This document shows, one piece after another, positions 7,815 through 15,820 of a stretch of 64,000 nucleotides of DNA. The first letter of the stretch is position 1. Every line of letters starts with the position of its first letter. A program made the position numbers and the translations under genes. The DNA is from Mucilaginibacter flavidus (GTDB taxonomy: Bacteria; Bacteroidota; Bacteroidia; Sphingobacteriales; Sphingobacteriaceae), in NCBI RefSeq assembly GCF_024055575.1, contig NZ_JAMXOE010000001.1, positions 682,001-746,000 on the forward strand, in the 5' to 3' direction. The notes under the pieces are model-generated. The model saw only the letters and a list, made by a program, of their open reading frames with translations, was not told the origin of the DNA and made no database searches.

Positions 7815-9158
7815 TCACTCCAACCCCGTACCGTTGCAACACTGGCAGGGCACATCTATGTAGGTTGAAGTTCCCGTTTTGTTGCCATAGCTATCGTAGG
7901 TAGCATAAACCTTGTCGGTTTTTTGAGGCTGCGTGCGGCGGCCGTGGCAACAAATGCAGGTCCTTAACTGTACGTGCCCGGTATTATCGTTAGCGTGCTG
8001 ATTGTTGTAGCGTTCCGCAGCTTCCTCGGCGTTACGGGCGCGGTTAGCCTCGGCTATTTTTTCTTTCAGCTTCCACATTTGCATTACAATTATGGTGAGG
8101 CCCTTATAAACGCTGGTTGCGGTGGTATCGTGCCGGTACATCATGGTTGAGCCCTCGCGGTTAAAGTATAAAATTTCATGCGGGCCAGGTGTGCCATAAA
8201 CTTTATAATTATTGGGGCTGTATATCCGGCGTATCGCCTGTAGCAAAGCCAGTGTTTTGGGTTGCCCCCCTTTCAGGTAAACATAAAGCATGGTGCCAAG
8301 CCCGCTGGTATCCTTTTTGTAATAGGCGGCATCGGCATTTAGCCAGGCTGGTGCGCGGTAGCGGGTTTCGCCGTCGGCTGTTTTGTAGGCATCGCCAATG
8401 GTATGGTCGTAATCGTTGTTGGCTTGTAACCCGTACAGTTTTTCGACCGCTGCGCCAATGCCGCCATCGCCCCAGATATCGCCATAGTGCGATATACCTA
8501 TCGAGTCCTGCTCGGCATAGCCCGTCATTTTGTAAGCCTTACGGGTACGGTCGCGCCAGGCAGAATCCTTTTTAGCTGCTAGCCTGTCCCGCTCAATGTG
8601 AAAGTCGACCACGGGGCCTATTATCAAAATGGCTTTATTGTCCTTATCCCTGGTCCGGTATCGGGCCAAAATGGTGTGGCTTTTCTTTGTAGTAACGGTT
8701 GCGGTGCTCCAGCCATCGTTGGTGCCGTTAAATATAGCGTCATCACCGTGATACAATGACTTTTGGGCATCGTTATTTGCATCGATATAATCAGAAACGA
8801 TGTTATATGGCCCTTCAACATCCTTGTAGTAACCGGTAAGCAGGTAAATAGCCCTGTCGAAATAGGCGAATTGCTTTTTGCCGCTAACGGTTATAACATA
8901 AAAGGCTTTGCCATCTTTTTGGCAGATGTACTGGCTGGCAGCATCAAAGCATTTAATAGGGTTTACAGCGTATTGTACCGTACCGTTGGCTTGTGGCGTT
9001 TTTTGCCCCAGCCGGTTTTTAAAACCAGTGTTGGCTTCACTAATAAGGTTCTTAATGGAATCCACCATCGGGCGGGCGCCTTCCGTCAATTTTTCAATAC
9101 TTTGGGCCGATGCATGGCACGCGGCAAATAGCAAAATAGCAAATAAGTACTTTTTCAT
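7815..9158 (-). CDS. secreted protein of unknown function with degenerate zinc-knuckle motif (copy 2)
   Basis: This 447-residue paralogue of the downstream gene (6347-7684) is very similar along its length and has the signal peptide MKKYLFAILLFAACHASAQ. The C-terminal pair of CxxCxGxG motifs is partly decayed: the first reads CICCHGRR and the second is intact as CQCCNGTG. This copy may therefore bind only one metal or have lost one site. About 130 bases separate the two genes, and each has a near-copy of the same upstream sequence, so the promoter was duplicated too. I do not recognise the family. Confidence 0.8.
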   Translation of the reverse strand: MKKYLFAILLFAACHASAQSIEKLTEGARPMVDSIKNLISEANTGFKNRLGQKTPQANGTVQYAVNPIKCFDAASQYICQKDGKAFYVITVSGKKQFAYFDRAIYLLTGYYKDVEGPYNIVSDYIDANNDAQKSLYHGDDAIFNGTNDGWSTATVTTKKSHTILARYRTRDKDNKAILIIGPVVDFHIERDRLAAKKDSAWRDRTRKAYKMTGYAEQDSIGISHYGDIWGDGGIGAAVEKLYGLQANNDYDHTIGDAYKTADGETRYRAPAWLNADAAYYKKDTSGLGTMLYVYLKGGQPKTLALLQAIRRIYSPNNYKVYGTPGPHEILYFNREGSTMMYRHDTTATSVYKGLTIIVMQMWKLKEKIAEANRARNAEEAAERYNNQHANDNTGHVQLRTCICCHGRRTQPQKTDKVYATYDSYGNKTGTSTYIDVPCQCCNGTGLE

Positions 9159-9255
9159 AAAGAGGGATTCTTTAGTACTAATTTACCCTTTAGTTTGCCT
9201 GTTGAAAATACCGGGGGTTGGGTATATTTTGGTACGTGGTGAAGGTAGGTTACCG

Positions 9256-9460
9256 TTAAACGCTCTTGAACTGTTTTTTAACCCAATACCCCTTCCACAA
9301 CCAAAAACCCGAGATAATTATGACAGGAAAAAACACCCATCTAACCGCAAGCGCGGCATAGTGCAGCTGTGCAACCGGGCCGTAAATGTAACCGATAACG
9401 GGGATGCTTAAGATAATGTGCACCCAGCGTATTTACATTACGTTCGGTTGATGCTTTCAT
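9256..9460 (-). pseudogene. small membrane protein gene with a frame break
   Basis: From a GTG at 9423 to the stop at 9256 the minus strand encodes 55 residues with two hydrophobic stretches (VHIILSIPVIGYIYGPV and RWVFFPVIIISGFWLW), which look like a real membrane protein. A stop lies just upstream in that frame. An ATG at 9460 opens the adjacent frame, offset by one base (MKASTERNVNTL), and is the natural N-terminus. Joining NTL to RWVHIIL would restore a continuous protein, so an indel near 9424-9431 has probably broken the gene, or a sequencing error is present. Without comparison, a short GTG-initiated protein remains possible. Confidence 0.4.
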
Positions 9461-9471
9461 TGGTTGCTGAT

Positions 9472-9687
9472 TTAATACTCCAGTTCGCGGCAATGGTAGC
9501 CGGCGGTTTGCAGCAGCGACTCGATGTAGCGTGGCGATACATCGTGGGCCTCGATGCGCAGGATGTTGTCGCAATCTTCCAAATCAAAATTCCAGCCGGT
9601 AATAGCCGGAACGGAGGTTAGCAAGGGTTTTACCTCGGTAACCTGTTCGGGTTTTTCAACGCTTGTTGTGAATATCAGGATGTCCAT
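9472..9687 (-). CDS. small cytoplasmic protein, HMA-like fold predicted
   Basis: This 71-residue protein begins MDILIFTTSV and has an alternating strand/helix pattern compatible with a ferredoxin-like fold (as in heavy-metal-associated domains). It lacks the CxxC metal motif, having only single cysteines in EDCDNIL and YHCREL. Such proteins recur in Sphingobacteriaceae without known function. It lies just upstream of the broken membrane-protein gene and may have been cotranscribed with it. Confidence 0.65.
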   Translation of the reverse strand: MDILIFTTSVEKPEQVTEVKPLLTSVPAITGWNFDLEDCDNILRIEAHDVSPRYIESLLQTAGYHCRELEY

Positions 9688-9691
9688 TTTT

Positions 9692-9883
9692 GTGAGTCTT
9701 AAGTCTAAAGTCGGAAGTCTTGAGTCAGAAAAACTGCGTTGGCCGCCGACTTATGGTATATTATTTAAACTTTTATATCAATAACTATCAGCAACTTAAA
9801 TATTGGACAAAAGCACCTATATTTATTTAGTCTTGAGCCCCGCCGTACGACTAAGGACTCAAGACTATAGACTAATGACTTAT
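9692..9883. repeat. pair of GACTTAAGACT-type repeats
   Basis: GAGTCTTAAGTCTAAAGTC at about 9692-9710 and the cluster GACTAAGGACTCAAGACTATA at about 9849-9869 are diverged copies of the AAGTCTTAAGTC repeat family. They bracket an AT-rich spacer with no gene. Confidence 0.45.
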
Positions 9884-10272
9884 TCAGCAGCCGGCTTTTC
9901 TTCCGCCTTTGTTTCCTGCCAGTATTTGGCGTAAGGGTGGTCGCCATGACGGCCCCAGTGGCCGCGACCGCAGTTTTCCATGCGGGCCTTAAACTTTTCG
10001 CGTTCTTCGGGCGTCATGTTTTCAAACTTTTCTTCCATTCGGTGGCGCATCCAGTTGCCACGACCGGGGCCTCCGCCTTTACCAAAACCGAATAGTATTT
10101 TGCATAAAACAAATATGCCCATGGCCTGCCAGAAGGTTATTGCGCCTACGTGTAATATGCCCGGCAGTAAGTTGTTCCATAAGGTCATCACCGCAAAGCT
10201 GATGACGGTGAGGAAGGCGGCAACCCCAAATGGAATAAAAATAAAACGCCTTTTATAAAGAAATGATTTCAT
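9880..10272 (-). CDS. two-helix membrane protein cotranscribed with ECF sigma factor
   Basis: This 130-residue protein has two transmembrane helices (about residues 12-32 and 44-64). They are followed by a Gly/Arg-rich, charged cytoplasmic tail with MTPEEREKFKARM and a His-rich patch (GHWGRHGDHPYAKYW). The tail resembles the Spy/CpxP-type MTPEER helix, but the protein is not a clear member of that family. It starts 21 bases after the stop of the sigma gene, so the two probably form an operon. An anti-sigma role is a guess from position only; no zinc anti-sigma motif is present. Confidence 0.72.
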   Translation of the reverse strand: MKSFLYKRRFIFIPFGVAAFLTVISFAVMTLWNNLLPGILHVGAITFWQAMGIFVLCKILFGFGKGGGPGRGNWMRHRMEEKFENMTPEEREKFKARMENCGRGHWGRHGDHPYAKYWQETKAEEKPAAE

Positions 10273-10293
10273 GTTCGTAATTTTTTAATGTTT

Positions 10294-10851
10294 TTAATAT
10301 TGTGTAATTTCCTCGTACAATTGTTTTAACCGTTTGCGCAGGTGCACCACCGCATACCGCTTGCGCGATACCAGGGTTTGCACGTTTATGCCTGTATTTT
10401 CGGCAATTTCGCTAAAGGGTATGTCGTCAAGCTCGTGCCACATAAACACCTCGCGTTGTTCAACCGGCAGTTCGTCAAGCGCAGTGAGCAACTGCTCCCA
10501 AAAAAGGTTGCGCAGGTATTCGGTTTCGGGCGTGTTTGCTTCCGTCATCAGGATGGCTTTAAAGTCCGGCGCATCATCGTCATCATCGCTGTCGGGCAGC
10601 ATATCGTCCATTAAAACCTCGGTGTGCTTTTTATGCTTGTCCAGTATTTTATTACGGGCAACGCGGTAAAGCCACGCGCTGGTTTGCTCAATGGGTTCCG
10701 AATTTATAACCGAGCTAAACTGGTACCATACATCCTGCAGAATGTCTTCGGCATCGGCATCGTTTTTAACCCGCCGCCTTATAAAACCCAGCAAATTTTT
10801 ACCATACGAAGCGATGGCTTGTATGATAGTTTGGTGGTTTTCTTCGGGCAT
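10294..10851 (-). CDS. ECF-type RNA polymerase sigma factor
   Basis: This is a 185-residue sigma-70 family protein of the extracytoplasmic-function type. Region 2 spans about residues 10-80, with DAEDILQDVW and the WLYRVARNKILD helix. Region 4 spans about 120-178, with LPVEQREVF and the helix-turn-helix IPFSEIAENTGINVQTLVSR. The linker contains a run of five Asp. The ATG at 10851 is preferred over a TTG at 10866. The downstream membrane protein is likely cotranscribed. Regulated genes cannot be inferred here. Confidence 0.9.
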   Translation of the reverse strand: MPEENHQTIIQAIASYGKNLLGFIRRRVKNDADAEDILQDVWYQFSSVINSEPIEQTSAWLYRVARNKILDKHKKHTEVLMDDMLPDSDDDDDAPDFKAILMTEANTPETEYLRNLFWEQLLTALDELPVEQREVFMWHELDDIPFSEIAENTGINVQTLVSRKRYAVVHLRKRLKQLYEEITQY

Positions 10852-11084
10852 TGCGGCGGTTATCAATTTATTTACTGTTATTTAATAGGGAAGACGACTG
10901 TCTTTCGGAAACATTTTAAGGAATTTGAAAAAAAGTCCAAAAGTCGGAAAAGTCCGAAAGTCCGGAAGATATTATTCGTTATATTGGACGGGTAATAGTG
11001 AACAAAATTACAAGTTACCACCATATTACCAATGATTTAATGAATGACAGGCAGCCACCATGCTACCAATGAACGAATGAACCA

Positions 11085-11423
11085 ATGAACTACAATAAGA
11101 GACTTGCCGACAGAATCCGCGAAGCGTTAGTCCACCTGCCTGATGTGGAAGAGAAAGAAATGTTTCGCGGCGTTTGCTTTATGGTGAACGGTAAAATGTG
11201 TGTTTGTGTAAGCGGCGATGAAATGATGTGCCGCATCGGAGCGGAAGCTATTGAAGGCGTGCTCGACGAAAATGGCGTACGCCAAATGATGATGCGCGAC
11301 AGGCCCGCCAAAGATTTTGTGTATGTGAGCGAGGAAGCCTTCCTGAATCAAAAAGACTTTGACCGCTGGATAAAACTGGCACTTGTTTTTAACCCCAAAG
11401 CGAAGGCGAGTAAGAAGAAATAG
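11085..11423 (+). CDS. TfoX/Sxy N-terminal domain protein
   Basis: This 112-residue protein corresponds to the TfoX N-terminal domain alone, with the family motif VEEKEMFRGVCFMVNGKM near residues 21-38 and a Lys-rich tail. In gammaproteobacteria full-length TfoX/Sxy controls competence, but stand-alone domains such as this are widespread, and a competence role here is not implied. No signal peptide is present. It is preceded by a gap (10867-11084) containing only AGTCCGAAAGTCC-type repeats. Confidence 0.85.
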   Translation: MNYNKRLADRIREALVHLPDVEEKEMFRGVCFMVNGKMCVCVSGDEMMCRIGAEAIEGVLDENGVRQMMMRDRPAKDFVYVSEEAFLNQKDFDRWIKLALVFNPKAKASKKK

Positions 11424-11533
11424 GTTGTGGAGGTTGTAGTTGTTGTAGAAGTTGAAGTGGTTTCAGAAACAAAATTTTCGCACATTAAAACGCTCTCTTT
11501 TCGGTAACTTCAACCTGAATTAAACTAAAAAAC

Positions 11534-11980
11534 ATGACTATTAACAAGAACTATTTTGCAAGACATTTTGTGCTGATGCTTTGCTTTTTATTTGCCGCAG
11601 CTGCCGTTAAGGCCCAAAGTGCCGAAAAAGAAATTATAGATGCCATGAACAATTCGGCATTGGAATGGAACAAAGGTCACCTGGATACCTTCGTCAGTTT
11701 ATACGACCCATCGGCCACCATGATGTACCCTACCGGCCCGGTTGGAATGACCGGGATAACAGATCTTTATAAAAAGTCATACTTCAAGCCCGATGGTATG
11801 CCCAAGCAAAACCTGCGTTATTTTGATTTAAAAGTGCGTATGCTGGGTACCGATTATGCGTTGGTAACCGGTGGTTTTACACTTTATGGCAATAAATTAC
11901 CGGAGCGCTCGGGAAGGTATTCGTTGGTATGTATACACACCAAAACAGGGTGGAAAATATTGCATGATCATTCGAGTTAA
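11534..11980 (+). CDS. secreted SnoaL/DUF4440-like (NTF2 fold) protein
   Basis: This 148-residue protein has a signal peptide ending near VKAQ (about residue 27). The remainder fits the DUF4440/SnoaL-like NTF2 fold: an N-terminal helix with NNSALEWNKGHLDTF, the strand YDPSATMMYP, and a C-terminal sheet ending in TGWKILHDHSS. Bacterial members are usually uncharacterised small-ligand binders or isomerase-like proteins. It stands alone, upstream of the GIY-YIG repeat cluster. Confidence 0.82.
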   Translation: MTINKNYFARHFVLMLCFLFAAAAVKAQSAEKEIIDAMNNSALEWNKGHLDTFVSLYDPSATMMYPTGPVGMTGITDLYKKSYFKPDGMPKQNLRYFDLKVRMLGTDYALVTGGFTLYGNKLPERSGRYSLVCIHTKTGWKILHDHSS

Positions 11981-12000
11981 TCACAAAACAAACAATAAAG

Positions 12001-12056
12001 GGGTGTCATGCTGAGGCACTCGAAGCATGAGCGCAGTGGCCTTTACGCCATGCTTT
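12001..12056. repeat. GTCATGCTGAG hairpin repeat, left copy
   Basis: GTGTCATGCTGAGGCACTCG followed by AAGCATG forms a hairpin (CATGCT/AGCATG). A second block with GGCCTTTACGCCATGC follows. It is an inverted, slightly diverged copy of the three repeats at 12346-12420, 12435-12505 and 12526-12593, so the nuclease gene between them is flanked by inverted repeats. Confidence 0.7.
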
Positions 12057-12071
12057 AACCGATAACATTAA

Positions 12072-12362
12072 ATGAAACAGTATTTTGTTTACATACTTTT
12101 ATGCAGCGATGACTCCTATTATACAGGAGTAACCAATGATATGGACAGACGTATGTATGAGCATGAAAACGGCCTGGACCCCGGCTCATACACATGCAAA
12201 AGGCGCCCTGTAAAAATGGTATTTTGTGTAGACTTTAACGATGTTAACCAGGCAATAGCGTTTGAAAAACAAGTTAAAGGCTGGAATACGAAAAAGAAAG
12301 AAGCAATTATAGCCGGTAATTGGGATTCATTGCCAGGATTGTCGGTTAGAAAAAGTTCGTGA
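12072..12362 (+). CDS. GIY-YIG nuclease superfamily protein (UPF0213-like)
   Basis: This 96-residue stand-alone GIY-YIG domain has YVYILLCSDDSYYTGVTND for the GIY/YIG strands, the catalytic Arg in DRRMYEH, and the metal-binding Glu in AFEKQVKGW. It belongs to the compact bacterial UPF0213/YhbQ-like group, whose members cut or bind DNA and whose roles are poorly known. The last codons (RKSS, then TGA) overlap the start of the first downstream repeat. Copies of those bases (AGAAAAAGTTC) recur in the second repeat, so the gene end is part of the repeat unit. This suggests the gene and the repeats spread or evolved together. Confidence 0.88.
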   Translation: MKQYFVYILLCSDDSYYTGVTNDMDRRMYEHENGLDPGSYTCKRRPVKMVFCVDFNDVNQAIAFEKQVKGWNTKKKEAIIAGNWDSLPGLSVRKSS

Positions 12363-12593
12363 TGCATGGCGTACAGGGCCTTTGCCCGCATGCTTCGAGT
12401 GCCTCAGCATGACACCCGTTTTATATTACTCATTTAGAAAAAGTTCCTGATGCATGGCGGATGGGCCTTTGCCCGCATGCTTCGAGTGCCTCAGCATGAC
12501 ACCCTCCGTTGGGTTAATTATTCAATAAAAGTTCGTGATGCATGGTGTAGAGGCCCTTGCCCGCATGCTTCGAGTGACTCAGCATGACACCCG
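12346..12593. repeat. three tandem-spaced copies of the GIY-YIG-associated hairpin repeat
   Basis: Copies at about 12346-12420, 12435-12505 and 12526-12593 each read AAAGTTCGTGATGCATGG, a variable GGGCC block, GCCCGCATGCTTCGAGT, then CTCAGCATGACACCC. Each can fold into two hairpins. They are inverted relative to the copy at 12001-12056. The first begins within the nuclease stop region. I see no gene in this stretch. Confidence 0.75.
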
Positions 12594-12630
12594 TTTTTTT
12601 GCCTACTGCCCACTCAAAACTGCCAACTGT

Positions 12631-13122
12631 CTATTCTATCCCCAAATATTCCTTCTGCTTTATCTCCACCATGCCTGATGTTTGGTCGCGGCGCAGGTAG
12701 ATGCTTACTGCGTAGAAGCTGTTGTCGTAAATGTAAATATTATTGGCTTCGTCGGCGCCCTGGAACTTTAGGTCGAGGCCGAAACGCTTGGCCTGGGCAA
12801 TCATGTTGATGATATGTTGCGGGTCGGTTGAGGTGTAGTGAACGGTGCGCAGTATATCGCCATTGTACAATTTGGTGTAGTTGCCTACTTCAATTTTTTC
12901 GGTATTGGGTTTGCCGGTAATATTTTTAAAATACTCCACCTCGTGCCCATTAACATCAATACTGTAATCCTGCCGAAAATAGTTGTTCTGCATTATATTA
13001 TCGTAAACGTCGCTATTTTTAAGACTGGCGTAATAAATAAGGTCGGTAAACTTTGTGGTTTGTGCATGTATGCCAAGGCTGGCCAAAAGCATCACCGGCA
13101 ACATTAACAGGTATTTTTTCAT
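12631..13122 (-). CDS. secreted protein of unknown function
   Basis: This 163-residue protein has a signal peptide (cleavage near IHAQ, about residue 21). The mature part contains no cysteines or recognised motif. It appears as an alpha/beta fold with conserved-looking segments YYASLKNSDVYD and YTSTDPQHIINMIAQAKRFG. It lies directly downstream of the acylase gene on the same strand, separated by a perfect 21-base inverted repeat (13164-13219), so it is probably transcribed separately. I do not recognise the family. Confidence 0.7.
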   Translation of the reverse strand: MKKYLLMLPVMLLASLGIHAQTTKFTDLIYYASLKNSDVYDNIMQNNYFRQDYSIDVNGHEVEYFKNITGKPNTEKIEVGNYTKLYNGDILRTVHYTSTDPQHIINMIAQAKRFGLDLKFQGADEANNIYIYDNSFYAVSIYLRRDQTSGMVEIKQKEYLGIE

Positions 13123-13163
13123 AACAACTTAAGTGTTTGTTCGATATCAAATATAACAGTCCT

Positions 13164-13219
13164 GAGTCTTAAGTCCAAAGTCTTGAGTCGGTTCTTCAAA
13201 GACTTTGGACTTAAGACTC
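13164..13219. repeat. perfect 21-bp inverted repeat of the GACTTAAGACT family
   Basis: The arm 13164-13184 (GAGTCTTAAGTCCAAAGTC plus TT) is exactly complementary to 13199-13219, with a 14-base loop. It is 3' of the acylase gene and may act as a transcript end or stabiliser. It is the most complete member of the AAGTCTTAAGTC family in this window. Confidence 0.7.
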
Positions 13220-13231
13220 AAGACTTGAGGC

Positions 13232-15406
13232 TCATTCCCCCGGATGATAAGTTTTCTCCGCGTGTTTTAACACATCGGCCTTATAAAACAAAACATCCTT
13301 AAACTTACCTTCAATATACATGCCAGCCTGATCGGTATAGTGTTTTGAAGCGGGATTGAACGATTGGCCGCCTGTAATTATAGTTTTTGCCTTAATACGG
13401 GTACCAAATTCCACAGCTGCAATAAAGCTATTGCCCGAATAGCCATAGCGTTTTTTGGTATCCATAGTGCGGCTCTGGAACGATGGCAACTGCCCAAACG
13501 CCGATGAAACCGCGCCAACCGGCAAACTTGGTGCATTATCGCTAAATGTTTTACCATCTGCCGGGCGCTGGTATCGGTTAATATCGCCCCATTTTGTTTC
13601 CCAGTTGCCGTAACGTTTGGTTACAGCACTTACCACTTCGGCAAATATTTCCAGTTGTTGTTTGGCAGTGAGCGTTTGCATCAAATTGTTTATACGTTCA
13701 GTTTGATAAGTTCCTTCCTCGTCGCTTTTTGCAGCCGGAAGTTTACGCATCAGCGCAGTACCCCATTCAACAGCCAGTGTGGTGGCCACCGAATTGGCAT
13801 CCGAATTCCTGTCCCACTGCTTCATGGTATTTACAGGGCCGGCAAGCGCTTGCTTTACAGAGTCGGGTGTAGCCTCGTAAGCCTTAAACAACGGCGGCAG
13901 CAGCACATCAAAAGCAGCCAGGTAATGGTTATAACCCTTCGCAATCAATTCGTCAATAGAAAGTTTTTTGCCATCACCCAATAATTTAATGGCATTAACC
14001 GCGCGAAAGTTTTGGCCATCGGGTGCCATGTAAGCCGGGTACTTGTTTTTATCCGGACTGTATTTGCCCGATGAAGCAAAAGGAGTTGAATTGCAATTTT
14101 GTATCCAGCCGTTGGCAGGGTTGTAAACATGCACGCTTTCATCAACCGGGTGCAGGCCCTGCCACTCAGTCGCAGAGGTGCTACCATCTACTGGTAAGCG
14201 CCAATCATAAGCCGGGTTACGTTTCGGCATAAAATTACCGTACCAAAAAGCAATATTGCCCTGGTCGTCGGCATAAACGGTGTTATTGGTTGCATTTTGC
14301 AGCAGTCCCATTGCCTTTTTGTATTCGGCAAATGTTTTTGCCTTTGTTATCAGCCACGATTCTACCAAAGCATTGTACGAGCGGTTATTTGCTTTCAAAG
14401 CCAGCCATTTGCCATCGCGACTACCCAGTACGGGACCATGATGGGTGTAATAACCCGTGATGACCTTTTGCTCCACTCCTGCTGCAGTTTTTATATTCAA
14501 TACCAGTTTGCGGGTAGTTACCGGCTTCAACTTGCCATCGTATTCGTAAAACCATTGGCCGTCTTTTTTAGTAACCTTTTCAGCGTACAAATCGCCAACA
14601 TCGGCATTGCTGCTGGTGTGCATCCAACCACAGTGTGGGTTAAAACCCTGGTAAACAAAAAACTGTCCCCAGGTTACTGCGCCGTATACGTCCAGGCCTT
14701 CATCGCTTACCAGTTGCACTTCGCTCCTGAAATAAAACGGCACATGCGGATTAATGTATAACATGGCATGCCCCGATTTTGATTTGGATGGCGCAATGGC
14801 AAATCCGTTGGAACCGGTTTCCCTGTCATCAACCTTTGGCCTGTAAACTGCGCCTATTTTTTCGGGCTCATTGCCATAAAATTTAGCCGTTTCGCCCAGG
14901 TTTATGCCACCGGTTACGGTCGCCGATACGCTACCATCGGTAAACATGAGCGCATACCACGGCTCAAAGTGCTGAAAAACAGCCGGTTTAATAGCAGGGT
15001 GAGTGTATAAATAATAGTTCACACCGTCGGCAAAAGCATCCATTAATTCCCTGAACCAGGGGGCTGCTGCTCTATAATCCTTAATGGCATCGGCTGTATC
15101 TGCTATTAATTGCAGCTGCACATCCGTATAAAGCTCCTTGCTGCCTGCAACCTCGGTTTGCCTGCCCAATTGGTATAAATAGTTTTGTTCTATACCCTTA
15201 AAATTATCCTCGCATTCGGTGTACATCAGCCCAAAAACGGCATTAGCGTCTGTTTTGCCATAAATATGCGGTACGCCCCAATTGTCGCGCACAATGGTAA
15301 CTGCCGCTGCCTGCTGCTTAAACCGTTTTATTTCTGTTGATGAATATTTTTGGGCAAAACATAATATCGGGGATAGTATTAGGGCAATAATTAAATTTTT
15401 CTTCAT
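13232..15406 (-). CDS. penicillin acylase family protein (peptidase S45, AHL acylase-like)
   Basis: This is a 724-residue periplasmic N-terminal-nucleophile hydrolase precursor. After a signal peptide (ending CFAQ, about 19) comes the alpha-chain with VTIVRDNWGVPHIYGKT, then a linker, then the autocatalytic cleavage site ETG-SNGFAIAPSKS. This makes Ser199 the nucleophile of the beta-chain. Other S45 features include INPHVPF and the Asn-containing segment NATNNTVYADDQGNIAFWY. The family cleaves side-chain amides of beta-lactams, acyl-homoserine lactones or cyclic lipopeptides. The sequence resembles the PvdQ/AHL-acylase branch more than penicillin G acylase, but substrate choice is inference. 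The gene appears monocistronic. Confidence 0.92.
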   Translation of the reverse strand: MKKNLIIALILSPILCFAQKYSSTEIKRFKQQAAAVTIVRDNWGVPHIYGKTDANAVFGLMYTECEDNFKGIEQNYLYQLGRQTEVAGSKELYTDVQLQLIADTADAIKDYRAAAPWFRELMDAFADGVNYYLYTHPAIKPAVFQHFEPWYALMFTDGSVSATVTGGINLGETAKFYGNEPEKIGAVYRPKVDDRETGSNGFAIAPSKSKSGHAMLYINPHVPFYFRSEVQLVSDEGLDVYGAVTWGQFFVYQGFNPHCGWMHTSSNADVGDLYAEKVTKKDGQWFYEYDGKLKPVTTRKLVLNIKTAAGVEQKVITGYYTHHGPVLGSRDGKWLALKANNRSYNALVESWLITKAKTFAEYKKAMGLLQNATNNTVYADDQGNIAFWYGNFMPKRNPAYDWRLPVDGSTSATEWQGLHPVDESVHVYNPANGWIQNCNSTPFASSGKYSPDKNKYPAYMAPDGQNFRAVNAIKLLGDGKKLSIDELIAKGYNHYLAAFDVLLPPLFKAYEATPDSVKQALAGPVNTMKQWDRNSDANSVATTLAVEWGTALMRKLPAAKSDEEGTYQTERINNLMQTLTAKQQLEIFAEVVSAVTKRYGNWETKWGDINRYQRPADGKTFSDNAPSLPVGAVSSAFGQLPSFQSRTMDTKKRYGYSGNSFIAAVEFGTRIKAKTIITGGQSFNPASKHYTDQAGMYIEGKFKDVLFYKADVLKHAEKTYHPGE

Positions 15407-15820
15407 AATAACAATCGTTTTGCCCTTTATTTTGTAATAAATAGGCTATTTTTACATCACATTGTTAATTAGTGTTAAAAATACAATTGTTAATTATACT
15501 AAATATTATTTAACACCGTTGGCATTTTAGCTTTAACTAATATAGGCCGAAATTGCTTAAATAGGTATAGCTTTTGATATATCTATTTATTATTATAAAA
15601 ATGTTACATAGCGGCCTAACAGCCTGTTACATAAAGAGCTTGGGTGATTTTAAACATGTTATCTGAGATTTAGTTGATCAACATTATTTGAATGATGTTG
15701 TGTGCGTTCCGGGGTGAGATACGGAACGCATTTTTTTTGTGTATAAAGGTTGAAGTTCCTGAAAAATAACGGAAACATTTTTGATACTTCTGCTATTATA
15801 ACTGTATAAACCACACAGGT
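15407..15820. other. gene-free AT-rich intergenic region with orphan terminator
   Basis: The 414 bases between the divergent acylase and hypothetical genes contain no plausible coding sequence. They are very AT-rich at 15440-15600. A strong plus-strand intrinsic terminator lies at 15699-15738, although no protein gene precedes it on that strand. This raises the possibility of a small RNA transcribed from about 15550 to 15738. Confidence 0.5.
15699..15738 (+). terminator. intrinsic terminator with no upstream gene
   Basis: TGCGTTCC and GGAACGCA form a perfect stem around a loop of about 11 bases, and eight T follow directly. It is on the plus strand about 80 bases before the gene at 15821. 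Confidence 0.7.

Noticed and set aside
11085..11423. Competence regulator from the TfoX match
   Set aside because: Only the N-terminal domain is present and such domains are common outside competence; no competence genes are nearby.
12001..12593. CRISPR array
   Set aside because: Copies differ in spacing and orientation, are hairpin-forming and lack uniform 30-40-base spacers; there are no cas genes.
14297..14761. 154-residue plus-strand frame
   Set aside because: Antisense to the acylase gene, which carries the S45 catalytic motif; composition of the plus frame is rich in Cys/Tyr/Gln and looks like a shadow.
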